In this document: piece after piece, positions 27,036 to 34,267 of the stretch
Layout: the number at the start of each line of letters is the position of its first letter
Numbering within the stretch: position 1 is the stretch's first letter
DNA from: JAJEFO01 sp965214325
GTDB taxonomy: Bacteria > Pseudomonadota > Alphaproteobacteria > Rhodobacterales > Rhodobacteraceae
NCBI GenBank assembly: GCA_965214325.1
Contig: CBDCBG010000006.1
Location: 4,216,001-4,280,000, forward strand
DNA length: 64,000 nucleotides
Direction: 5' to 3'
Position numbers and translations under genes: made by a program
The notes under the pieces: model-generated
Database searches by the model: none
The model's input: only the letters and a program-made list of their open reading frames with translations
Told to the model about the DNA's origin: nothing

Positions 27036-27319
27036 CCGACAGACTGCATGGCGAATCGCGCCGAGAGGCCCTGGCACGGCTTTCGGAAAACGGATGGACC
27101 GGGGTTGAAGGGCGGGACGCCATCATGAAGACCTTCAGGTTCAGGAATTTCTCTGAGGCCTGGGGCTGGATGACGCAGATGGCCATCGTGGCAGAAAAGA
27201 TGAACCATCACCCCGAGTGGTTCAATGTCTACAACCGCGTTGAGGTCACGCTGACAAGCCATGACGTTGACGGCCTGAGCCAGCGCGATGTCAGGCTTGC
27301 CGAAAAGATGGACGCCTGA
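27032..27319 (+). CDS. phhB: 4a-hydroxytetrahydrobiopterin dehydratase
   Basis: Pterin-4a-carbinolamine dehydratase (PCD/DCoH) of 95 residues, the standard length. It recycles the pterin used by aromatic amino acid hydroxylases. It shows the core FRNFSEAWGWMTQMA, then EKMNHHPEW with the catalytic His pair, and the VTLTSHDVDGLSQRD end. The start overlaps the acyltransferase stop. No phenylalanine hydroxylase is present nearby, which is common in this group. Confidence 0.95.
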   Translation: MTDRLHGESRREALARLSENGWTGVEGRDAIMKTFRFRNFSEAWGWMTQMAIVAEKMNHHPEWFNVYNRVEVTLTSHDVDGLSQRDVRLAEKMDA

Positions 27320-27411
27320 CCCAGGCAAGTCCCTGCCATCAGTCGATCACGTGTCCCGAAGCTGGCGGACGCATTGCGTCGCAACCTGAAAGCCTGCCGG
27401 GCGGTCCGGCG

Positions 27412-27897
27412 TCAGATCATTTCAAGGAGCTTCTCTCCTGCGGTCAGGCTGCAGACGCCGCTGTCCTCCTCAACCTGGAGAATCTTGATTTCTCCGTCCT
27501 CGACAAGCATTGCGCACCGCGTCATGCGATCAACGAGGCCCACCGCGGGCACGCTGAACGCAAGATCAAGTCCCCTCGCAAGTTCGCTGCTCCAGTCAGC
27601 CAGCATCGTGATGCCGGCCGCATCCGCGCCCGAGGCCAGGCCCCAATGTTCCATCACGAGCACGTCGTTTGCGGCGACACAAATGATCTCGTCTATTCCC
27701 TTTGCCCGGAAGGCATCAGCCGTACGGACGAAGCTTGGCAGATGCGCCGTGTCACAGGTCGAAGTGTATGCACCGGGCAATCCAAACAGCACCACTCGGC
27801 GTCCGGCCACCCGTTCCGAGATGTCCACTTCTGTCACTGCGCTTCCTGCCTTGTGCAAGAGCGCGGCCGAAGGAATCCTGTCACCCACCTGCGCCAT
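27412..27897 (-). CDS. Peroxiredoxin (Prx5 type)
   Basis: A 161-residue thiol peroxidase of the Prx5/AhpC-like group that reduces hydroperoxides. The peroxidatic Cys lies in PGAYTSTC (about residue 50), the P-x-x-x-T-x-x-C motif, and MLADWSSELARGLDL matches the conserved region after it. Two further Cys residues occur near the C-terminus (MTRCAMLV and GVCSL), so an atypical 2-Cys mechanism is possible. The upstream open frame is discarded in favour of ATG 27897, which begins the conserved MAQVGDRIP. It is divergent from the ferredoxin reductase gene. Confidence 0.93.
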   Translation of the reverse strand: MAQVGDRIPSAALLHKAGSAVTEVDISERVAGRRVVLFGLPGAYTSTCDTAHLPSFVRTADAFRAKGIDEIICVAANDVLVMEHWGLASGADAAGITMLADWSSELARGLDLAFSVPAVGLVDRMTRCAMLVEDGEIKILQVEEDSGVCSLTAGEKLLEMI

Positions 27898-27938
27898 AGT
27901 CCGTGTCTCCCGATTGCCAAAGTCGCTGCCGAGGATAT

Positions 27939-29180
27939 ATGCCATTTGACGACAAAGGCCAGTGGGCAAAGTGCATGGGCGGATTTCTGATCATCGGTGC
28001 GGGCCAGGCAGGGGCATCCCTCGCCGAAAAGTTGCGTGCCGAAGGATATGTCGGTGACGTGACCTTGATCGGTGACGAGCCTGAACCGCCATACGAGCGG
28101 CCTCCATTGTCGAAAGCCTACCTGATGGGTGAGATGGAGAAGGAGCGCCTCTTTCTGAGACCGCCCTCGATTTATTGTGACAAGGGCATCAAGCTCCGAC
28201 TTGGCGCTCCTGTTGAATCCATGGACGTTCACGGCAAGACGGTGACGGCCGGAGCTGACTGCCTGTCCTATGACCAGCTCGCACTTGCGGCCGGATCGAT
28301 TCCGAACCGCTTGCCGCGCGCAATCGGTCGTGACTTGGAAGGCGTCCATACCGTACGCACCTTGGCGGATATTGACCGAATCCGCCCGCACTGCCGCCAG
28401 GGTGCGCGAGTGCTTGTGGTGGGCGGAGGCTATATCGGGCTGGAGGCGGCCGCCGTGGCTGCAAAGCTCGGGCTGAGGGTCACGCTTGTCGAGTTGGCGG
28501 AGCGTATCCTGAGCCGGGTGGCCGCAAGCGAGACGGCGGACGTGATTCGTGCCGAACACCAGGCTCACGGCGTGGACATTCGAGAAGGCACCGGGCTTGA
28601 ATGCTTGACGGGAGATGGTCGCGTGTCGGGCGCGACGCTCACGGACGGTTCGAAGATCGAACTGGATTTTGTCATCGTGGGAACCGGCATCCGGCCCGAC
28701 ACGCGCCTTGCTGAAGCAGCCGGCATCGATTGTGACAACGGCATCCTGGTGGATGAGTTCGGGCGCACCTCGGCCGCGGATGTCTGGGCCGCAGGGGACT
28801 GCACATGCTTTCCTTACAAGGGAAGCCGGTTGCGGCTCGAATCCGTGCAGAACGCGATTGACCAGGCGGAGGCCGTTGCCAGGAACATGCTGGGCGCTCA
28901 CTCGCCTTATGTGCCGTTCCCTTGGTTCTGGTCCGATCAATTTGACCTGAAGCTCCAGATTGCAGGATTGAGCGCCGGCCATGACAGGGTCGTGTCTCGT
29001 ACGTCCGCGAAGGGGCGGAGTCACTGGTATTTTCGAGGCGAGCGGTTCCTCGCGGTGGATGCCATCAATGCGCCTCGTGACTACATGGTAGGCAAGCGGT
29101 TGCTCGAATTGGCCAAGGACGTCGAACCCGCTCAGGTTCAGGATCCGGATGCGGACTTGAAGGCGCTCTTGAAGGCATGA
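27939..29180 (+). CDS. FAD-dependent ferredoxin/rubredoxin-type reductase
   Basis: NAD(P)H-dependent flavoprotein of about 413 residues, of the putidaredoxin-reductase type (BphA4-like), feeding electrons to a small iron-sulfur protein. Motifs are FLIIGAGQAGASLAEKLR (FAD), YERPPLSKAYL, VLVVGGGYIGLEAAAVAAKLG (NAD), and DVWAAGDCTCFP (second FAD motif), followed by the reductase C-terminal domain from about residue 330. Two starts are possible: ATG 27939 with GAGG four bases away, and ATG 27975, which directly begins the conserved MGGFLIIGAG. Partner ferredoxin and oxygenase are not adjacent. It overlaps rsmD. Confidence 0.9.
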   Translation: MPFDDKGQWAKCMGGFLIIGAGQAGASLAEKLRAEGYVGDVTLIGDEPEPPYERPPLSKAYLMGEMEKERLFLRPPSIYCDKGIKLRLGAPVESMDVHGKTVTAGADCLSYDQLALAAGSIPNRLPRAIGRDLEGVHTVRTLADIDRIRPHCRQGARVLVVGGGYIGLEAAAVAAKLGLRVTLVELAERILSRVAASETADVIRAEHQAHGVDIREGTGLECLTGDGRVSGATLTDGSKIELDFVIVGTGIRPDTRLAEAAGIDCDNGILVDEFGRTSAADVWAAGDCTCFPYKGSRLRLESVQNAIDQAEAVARNMLGAHSPYVPFPWFWSDQFDLKLQIAGLSAGHDRVVSRTSAKGRSHWYFRGERFLAVDAINAPRDYMVGKRLLELAKDVEPAQVQDPDADLKALLKA

Positions 29181-29755
29181 GGATAATCGGTGGCCGCATG
29201 CGGGGCTTGAAGCTTGCCACCGTTGGCAAGACGCGGGCCGGGCCGCAACTGAGGCCGACGACTGACCGGGTTCGCGAAAGCCTGTTCAACCTTCTCCTTG
29301 GCGGACGATTTGGCGATCCGGTGACTGATGCGCGCGTGCTTGACATGTTTGCCGGCACGGGCGCGCTTGGCCTTGAGGCATTGTCGCGAGGGGCGATCTA
29401 CGCGACCTTCATCGAGAACGGGCGCATGGCTTCGAAGATTCTCCAGGAAAACATTGCAAGGGCGGTGGTTCAGGGAGAAACCCGCCTGGTTTGCAGCGAC
29501 GCGACTCGCCTCGCGCCGGCGAAAGTGAAACCGGCAACCCTGGTTTTCCTCGATCCGCCATATCGCCGGGGACTTGGCGGACTTGCGCTCTCTGCGGCTC
29601 GGTCAGGCGGGTGGATTGCCGATGGCGCGTTGATTGCGTGGGAAGAGGCCGGCGAGGTGGCGCCTCCTCCGGGAGTTGTCAGACTCGACACCCGAAGATA
29701 CGGCGATGTCTGCTTGAACCTTTGCAGGATGGAAGCGGCAAGCCTTGACGCATGA
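29177..29755 (+). CDS. rsmD: 16S rRNA (guanine(966)-N2)-methyltransferase RsmD
   Basis: Small-subunit rRNA methyltransferase of 192 residues. It starts MRIIGGRMRGLKL with RPTTDRVRESLFNLL, then SAM motif I DMFAGTGALGLEALSRGA, and the catalytic VFLDPPYRRG, the D-P-P-Y motif of N-methyltransferases. It overlaps the preceding reductase by four bases. It is the last core gene before the accessory region. Confidence 0.96.
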   Translation: MRIIGGRMRGLKLATVGKTRAGPQLRPTTDRVRESLFNLLLGGRFGDPVTDARVLDMFAGTGALGLEALSRGAIYATFIENGRMASKILQENIARAVVQGETRLVCSDATRLAPAKVKPATLVFLDPPYRRGLGGLALSAARSGGWIADGALIAWEEAGEVAPPPGVVRLDTRRYGDVCLNLCRMEAASLDA

Positions 29756-29825
29756 TTCGCATGACATGAAGCCGGACCAGAGCGCATGTCATTCGGATCG
29801 TCCATGCTCGAAGGAACAAATCCCT

Positions 29826-30019
29826 TCATCTTGCGCGATGCGCTGACTCTTGCCCCTGTCTGCGCCAAGGCGCGTCCGCTTCCCGGTCGCCGGCCTTGAT
29901 GATGTCATTGCGCTGGATGCGGTCGACCACGACGGCTTGTCCGATCCGGTGCATCCGGTTCTGGACGGCACCGGCATCCTTGTAGGCGGAGGGCAGCTCG
30001 GTGACATCGATCCCGCCGT
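29826..30019 (-). pseudogene. RtcB-like RNA ligase C-terminal remnant
   Basis: Read on the minus strand, this stretch encodes about 62 residues ending in a stop at 29826. It starts G-N-A-N-G-G and contains ELPSAYKDAGAVQ and a final APWRRQGQE. The A-Y-K-D-x-x-x-V segment and short basic tail resemble the C-terminus of RtcB-family RNA ligases. There is a stop just upstream in the same frame and no start, so only the tail remains. The identification is from memory of the family and is moderate. Confidence 0.45.
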
Positions 30020-30254
30020 TCGCGTTGCCTCACCAACACGCTACTTTCGACCGATCCGTTGCCTCATCAAGAATGTGCCCCCACTTCCAGTCCGAAGTGC
30101 GGCGTCGGCCATTTCCGCAGCGAGGTCGCAGCCCGAGCGGAGGAAATGGCCCGGCAGCGGGATTTTCCTGCCCCAGGCACCGGCAGTCCGGGCCGGTCAC
30201 GTCGCTTTCCCCCTCGGAGCGGCCCCCTGAAGGGACGATCCGGGACGGTTTCCG
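30020..30254. other. Unassigned accessory DNA
   Basis: Between the RtcB-like tail and the IS30 remnant no reading frame could be matched to a protein. Long open frames exist on both strands, but they look like by-products of high GC content. Segments are probably debris of the IS30 end and its old target. Confidence 0.4.
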
Positions 30255-30471
30255 TCATGGAGGCCGCGCTTTCCGGAACGCCTCCTCCGGCGTCAGGCAG
30301 CCGAGCGGCTTCCCCGGACGCGTCCGTCCGGTCCTGGACCGCCTTCACCTGTGCGCCGGTGACCTGGCGGAAGTCCGTCCCTTTCGGAAAATGCTGACGC
30401 ACGACACCGTTTGCGTGCTCGTTCAGGCCGCGCTGGTCGGACGAGTAGCGGGCATAGAGCGCACAGTGAAG
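30255..30471 (-). pseudogene. Serine-recombinase start fused to IS30 transposase tail
   Basis: The minus strand begins at 30471 with L-H-C-A-L-Y-A-R-Y-S-S-D-Q, the hallmark start of large serine recombinases (ALYARYSSD with the catalytic Ser). After 13 codons it continues in frame as RGLNEHANGVVRQHFPKGTDF, an IS30-family transposase C-terminus. A frame change then leads to GCLTPEEAFRKARPP and a stop. A GGAGA ribosome-like site precedes the recombinase start, whose ATG appears to be lost. So an IS30 end has replaced nearly the whole recombinase gene, and both are dead. Confidence 0.6.
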
Positions 30472-30488
30472 GGTCGGTCCCGGGTCTC

Positions 30489-30788
30489 CTATCGGTCGCG
30501 CGCCTCCTTCTCCGGCGCGTTGTCGTTGGCGGCTTCCGGCCGGGCGAACCGTTCGCGCGCGATCTGGCGCCCAAGCAGCCGGGCGAGGCGCATCACCGCG
30601 TCCTCGATCCGCGCATCCGGCCCACCGTTGTCGTTGGCAGCCGGGCCGTGCAGCGGCGCCCGTTCCCGCCCGTTTCCGTCTCTGCATCGCCTCCGCCTTC
30701 CCGGATTCGGTGACCCTGGAAGGGAGATTTGAACCCGCGGGCAAGCCTTGTCAGACGGCGCATTGGGAGAGTTCCTGTATGGAATCAA
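30489..30788 (-). CDS. Small recombinase-associated protein, uncharacterised
   Basis: A 99-residue hydrophilic protein with a Pro/Arg-rich first half and a conserved-looking C-terminal part IEDAVMRLARLLGRQIARERF, framed by two A-N-D-N sequences. Small proteins ending in a similar L-x-G-R-Q-x-A-R-E motif are often found directly upstream of serine recombinases in alphaproteobacteria. Here it ends 17 bases before the recombinase remnant. Function is unknown. It may still be an open gene, but its element is broken. Confidence 0.5.
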   Translation of the reverse strand: MIPYRNSPNAPSDKACPRVQISLPGSPNPGRRRRCRDGNGRERAPLHGPAANDNGGPDARIEDAVMRLARLLGRQIARERFARPEAANDNAPEKEARDR

Positions 30789-30860
30789 CTACGTGTCGTC
30801 ACCAGGCGCGCCCTGGCGCGCTGCGGCCGCGCTTGGCTGCGATGAACAAATATTTCGCGA

Positions 30861-31289
30861 TCATCGCGTTTCCGAGTAATCGGCCAGCGTCACCACGGTC
30901 TCGCCGTGCTCGTTCGGTGAAACGGCGGTCACGAATCGGCGGTCCGCGGTGACCACCGTCGCGCCGATGCGGTGCGCGAGCGCGAGATACACGCAGTCGA
31001 AAGTCGAGTGATCTAGGGCCAGCGCCAGACGGATCGCGTCCGCGCTGACGGTCTCGTCGTCGTTCCAGCGCACCGGCATGTCTGGCAGCAAAGCCATGGC
31101 GGCGCAGGCATCGGCGCGCTCGATCTGACCCTGCCGCGCCCTGCGCCACAGCGCATTGGCAACCTCGGAAGCCATCAGGCGCGGCGCGTGCAGTTCCTGG
31201 CCGCTCGCCGCCAGCTCCCGCGCGGCATCCGAATCGGGCTCGTCCACCAGCAACTTGACCGCCACGCTCGCATCGACCACGAAGCGCAT
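30861..31289 (-). CDS. PIN-domain toxin, VapC/FitB type
   Basis: Predicted PIN-domain ribonuclease toxin of 142 residues. It has the four acidic positions expected: FVVDASVAVKLL (first Asp), an E in the MASEVANAL segment, STFDCVYLALA (Asp) and VVTADRRF (last Asp). It starts one base from the end of the RHH antitoxin gene in the same direction, the usual order for VapBC/FitAB modules. ATG 31289 is used, and the upstream open frame is antitoxin sequence in another frame. It looks intact despite the surrounding decay. Confidence 0.88.
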   Translation of the reverse strand: MRFVVDASVAVKLLVDEPDSDAARELAASGQELHAPRLMASEVANALWRRARQGQIERADACAAMALLPDMPVRWNDDETVSADAIRLALALDHSTFDCVYLALAHRIGATVVTADRRFVTAVSPNEHGETVVTLADYSETR

Positions 31290-31549
31290 CAGAAGTCGTC
31301 GCGATGGCCGTGGTCGCGGCCCTCGCGGATCAGCACTTCCGCCGGGGTTTGCTTGCGGCCCCTTGTCTTCTCCCGCAACCGGTCCGACGCTTCCAGAAAC
31401 GCGACCCGCTTTGCCGCCATGTCGTTGTGGGCGGTGCATTCCAGAACATGGCGCACCTCACCCTCCAGCGAGCGGTTGTTCGACGAGGCGCGCCGCTTGA
31501 GGCGGTCCACCACGTCGTCGTCGAGTTGTCTCACGTTGATCGTCGCCAT
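31289..31549 (-). CDS. FitA-like ribbon-helix-helix antitoxin
   Basis: An 86-residue antitoxin with an N-terminal Arc-type ribbon-helix-helix. It reads MATINVRQLDDDVVDRLKRR, with S-N-N-R-S-L-E-G-E-V-R following, a pattern typical of FitA. The C-terminal part is helical and charged, suited to binding the PIN toxin. It shares one base with the toxin start. It probably represses its own promoter, located within 31550-31620. Confidence 0.85.
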   Translation of the reverse strand: MATINVRQLDDDVVDRLKRRASSNNRSLEGEVRHVLECTAHNDMAAKRVAFLEASDRLREKTRGRKQTPAEVLIREGRDHGHRDDF

Positions 31550-31764
31550 CGGCTTGCCTCCAAGACTGCTATCATATTGGTGGCGTATGGTCGCGGTCCA
31601 TGCAAGCCACTGCGGGAAGGACATTCGACGCCATTTGCGGCCACGGGCGGACAGCTGGGCGCGCACGCATGTCCGATATTTGTTTCATGCATCTCAAGCG
31701 CCCATCTTGCCGATCTGGACAGGCGCGAATCCCATGAATCCGTCCCTGCCGGAGCGCTACGGCA

Positions 31765-32145
31765 ATGGTAGCCTCCATCGGCAAGATCGCCATGCCGTCG
31801 CAGGGCGTGGGCTATTTCGAGAAGGACGGCTACTGCGCCGAGGACGACGGGGCACGCCGCGAGGCGAGCGCCTGGGCGGGCCGGGGCGCCGAGGCGCTCG
31901 GCCTCCCCGGCCCGGTCGATCCCGAACGCTTCCGGTCGGTGCTCGAAGGCGAGGCTCCCGGCGGGCGCCGTCTCGGGCGCAGGGACATCGACGGCGGCAT
32001 CGTCCACCGGCCCGGCCGCGACGTGACCCTGAGCGCGCCCAAGTCGGTCTCGCTGATGGCGATGGTGGACGGCGACGGGCGCATCGTCTGGGCGCACGAC
32101 AAGGCGGTGGCGGCGACGCTGGTGTCCGCCTTCCGGCCGGGACCG
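31765..32145 (+). pseudogene. TrwC/TraA-type conjugative relaxase, N-terminal remnant
   Basis: The reading frame begins MVASIGKIAMPSQGVGYFEKDGYCAEDD and continues to RPGRDVTLSAPKSVSLMAM. That is the start of a TrwC-family relaxase, with the catalytic Tyr region and the conserved D-x-T-x-S-A-P-K-S motif. The homology breaks off near 32145 and the frame stops at 32175. A working relaxase has roughly a thousand residues, so this is only the first eighth. It marks a lost conjugative or mobilisable element. Confidence 0.75.
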
Positions 32146-32184
32146 TCTTCCCCTAGGACGGCGGCCTGCTTGTGATCCGCGAGG

Positions 32185-32457
32185 TTGAACGTATCGAGGA
32201 TGTCTGGCTCGGCGCCCCGATCCCTCGATCGGGGCGGGGACGGGGGACGAAGGAGACCGCGAACTTCTTCTGGCGCTGGAAGGCGAGGCGGAGGGGTTTT
32301 CACGCACCGGCAGGTCGCGGAGCGGCTCTGGGGCGCCGAACGGGTCGCGGAGGAATGGTGGCCGGACGGCTGGATGCAGGGTCGCGTCAAGCGCCGGCGC
32401 CGGCGCGCAAGAACGATGCTCAGGCAATATCGCGACATGGCAACCGGGGCAGCATGA
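32185..32457 (+). CDS. Uncharacterised short open frame
   Basis: An open frame of about 90 residues with a basic C-terminal part (RQVAERLWGAERVAEEWW then KRRRRRARTMLRQYRD). I do not recognise it. It has no ATG (TTG start) and lies just after the relaxase break, so it may be a fragment. The aromatic and charged pattern at the end looks protein-like rather than random, which is the only reason to list it. Confidence 0.25.
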   Translation: MNVSRMSGSAPRSLDRGGDGGRRRPRTSSGAGRRGGGVFTHRQVAERLWGAERVAEEWWPDGWMQGRVKRRRRRARTMLRQYRDMATGAA

Positions 32458-32739
32458 CCGGCAATCGTCCCTTCCGTCCTGAAGCCGAAACACCGTCACA
32501 GACCGACCGAAACGCGCTACAATACTCATCCTTGCGCAGAGCTCAGATATCGACGACAGGCGAGTGTCGGTCTCGGCTGTAGCGAGCCCGTGATTTTGCC
32601 CTTCGCAATGTAGGCAAGACCACTCCGCCGATCGATCTTCGAACAACAGGCAAGCACAGGCCTCCTCGCCGGACAGATGACTTCGCAACAGCGACATCAG
32701 CATCAGGCAGCGCCTTTCTGGCAGATCGAGTTGAGTTGG
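32458..32739. other. Gene-free stretch in the graveyard
   Basis: No frame here could be matched to a protein. The minus-strand frame that runs through it continues from the nucleotidyltransferase remnant but has lost family resemblance. No promoter or structured RNA was seen. Confidence 0.4.
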
Positions 32740-33075
32740 CGTTACGCTCCGCTGCCGTCCATGCAGCTCGATTCCTTCGCGCTTGGCGTGTTCGCGCAAT
32801 TTCGCATTCTCGAAACCGTCTTGCAGAAACAGGTCGACCCTCTTTGGGTCGGTCAGATCCACCCATGCAACCGCCAGACGGGCCAGATCCGCGGTCGTCA
32901 GCGCCACGCCAAACAACTTGATGTCCACGTCCGAATAGGGTGTGAACGTTTCTGTCGCCCGTGGGCCGAACAGCTCCGCTCGCTCCACGCGCTGGTGGGC
33001 GCGAAGCAGATCAACGGTCGTGGTATGATGAACATCCCTCAGGCCGCCGTCGTCGGCTCGCCTTCGCGCTCAGTG
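32740..33075 (-). pseudogene. MNT-type nucleotidyltransferase remnant
   Basis: The minus-strand frame reads LLRAHQRVERAELFGPRATE followed by YSDVDIKLFG and LTTADLARLAV. This is the minimal nucleotidyltransferase fold with the G-S-R motif degraded to G-P-R and the D-x-D metal pair retained. It then shows DPKRVDLFLQDGFENAKL and REHAKREGIELH, the usual end. No proper start codon is found for the conserved part, and the Ser of the GSR motif is lost, so it is probably inactive. Such genes are antitoxins of HEPN toxins, and a HEPN-like remnant lies just upstream on the same strand. Confidence 0.6.
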
Positions 33076-33246
33076 TCGCGTGAAGCTGAACAAGGACCGG
33101 GTCGTAGCGGTCCTTGATGAGCGATTCCGTTTCAAGAGTGCTTTCCGATGGGCATGACTCAGGATGTTGCGCATTTCCAAGGCTTCCAGGTGTGGTTTGC
33201 AATCCCTGCGGTCAATGCAATCAACCTGGAATCCCATGGGGATCAC

Positions 33247-33459
33247 TCAGCGGGGCACTCTCTCCAGACAACCTTCGTAGAACGGCAGTTCCTGCTGCAC
33301 ATTCCACAGGCAGTCGCAACACGTCTCGAAACGCTGGCTGAACGACTCAGCGGTGCTCTCTCGGATCGATTCAGGCTCCGCGACGCCAAGCTTCAGATGG
33401 TTCTCGTGCCGCTCGCCAAGGCCCTTGAAAGACGAGCGAAACTTGCCGTTGTCGATCAT
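33247..33459 (-). pseudogene. HEPN-like nucleotidyltransferase-substrate-binding protein remnant
   Basis: Minus-strand frame of 70 residues: MIDNGKFRSSFKGLGERHEN, then IRESTAESFSQRFETCCDCLW. This resembles the N-terminal half of HI0074-type proteins paired with MNT nucleotidyltransferases (the S-x-x-Q-R-F-E-x-x-x-D-x-L-W pattern). The frame stops early where the second half should follow. Together with the MNT remnant downstream it looks like a broken HEPN/MNT toxin-antitoxin pair. Confidence 0.5.
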
Positions 33460-33527
33460 GCGGTGCGCCTTGCGGTAGCATTCAGCGCGAAGAAATTCGG
33501 CTCAACACCCGAGCGTCAACGGTCATT

Positions 33528-33731
33528 TCAGGTGCGCATGCCTGCTGGAAGATCTTCGATGTCACCGTGCTTGCCGTCCCGACAGTAGCGACCCGTGTTC
33601 AGAGCGACTGTAGCAACGCAAATCCGCTCCGGGGACAATTCATCGTAACCCTGTTCGTATCCGTCCACCATCACAGGCATGTCGCCGGGACATCGATCCA
33701 AAGCGTCAATCAAGTTGCGAACATTCATCAT
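33528..33731 (-). CDS. Small conserved-looking hypothetical protein, probably truncated
   Basis: A 67-residue frame beginning MMNVRNLIDALDRCPGDMPV with VDGYEQGYDELSPERI. It resembles small proteins of unknown function with a P-G-D-x-x-V-x-V-D-G-Y core found beside toxin-antitoxin or mobile genes. The end (DGKHGDIEDLPAGMRT) may be cut short. Function unknown. Confidence 0.45.
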   Translation of the reverse strand: MMNVRNLIDALDRCPGDMPVMVDGYEQGYDELSPERICVATVALNTGRYCRDGKHGDIEDLPAGMRT

Positions 33732-33761
33732 TTGCGCGGGCCTCCAGATCCCGGCAGTTCA

Positions 33762-34130
33762 CGGTTGTTCCTTTTGGCCGCATCGAGCTTCGCGCCTTGG
33801 GCCCGCTGCTCATGCCAGCCGGGCAACCAGCCGTCGCGTCCTGTCATCGAACGGCTCGCCGTCGTCTTCGACTGCCGCTGCACCGACATAGCGGCCTGGC
33901 GTCAGGACGTGGCTGTGTTTCGCGATCTCCTCCAGCGTGGCGGACTTGCAGAATCCCGGCTCGTCCTCGCAAGGTGCCGCGCCCGGAGCGGCGCGCCGCG
34001 CGAGATAAATTGCAGCGATCCGGGTGATGTCCTCGTCGGAAAGCTCCTTCCGGGTGCGGCCGACCATGTGGCCGAGCTTCCGAGCATCAATGGATGGCGC
34101 TTGTCCGCGCCGGTGCCTCCGATCCCCGCC
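33762..34130 (-). pseudogene. Type I restriction HsdM C-terminal remnant
   Basis: Minus-strand sequence reads ARKLGHMVGRTRKELSDEDI, then GFCKSATLEEIAKH and LTPGRYVGAAAVEDDGEPF. This is the well-conserved C-terminus of HsdM, the methyltransferase subunit of type I restriction systems. The final part (a GAKLDAAKRNN-like tail) lies in a different frame, and the catalytic NPPF region is absent. Only about 100 of some 500 residues remain. It ends about 140 bases before dnaB. Confidence 0.75.
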
Positions 34131-34267
34131 AGGATTCTTGCTGCGCGCCTGGAACCACAGGCAGGCGGGAATCCTGGTCGAGTGGAATTGCCGTCCCGGC
34201 AACGCGATCTGGACACATTTCCGAATGGAGGGTATCCGCCATCGAGATTCGAATCTGAAGCGCACCT

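Noticed and set aside
30700..30790. tRNA-like T-arm (GGTTCAAATC on the minus strand)
   Set aside because: The stem has a mismatch, no anticodon arm can be built, and the bases are part of the small recombinase-associated frame.
31531..32988. Minus-strand open frame of 485 codons
   Set aside because: Only the first 80 codons resemble a protein (MNT remnant). The rest runs antisense to the relaxase remnant and antitoxin promoter and is Pro/Arg-rich, as expected from high GC.
33148..33588. Plus-strand frame of 146 codons
   Set aside because: It is antisense to the HEPN-like remnant and does not resemble a protein family.
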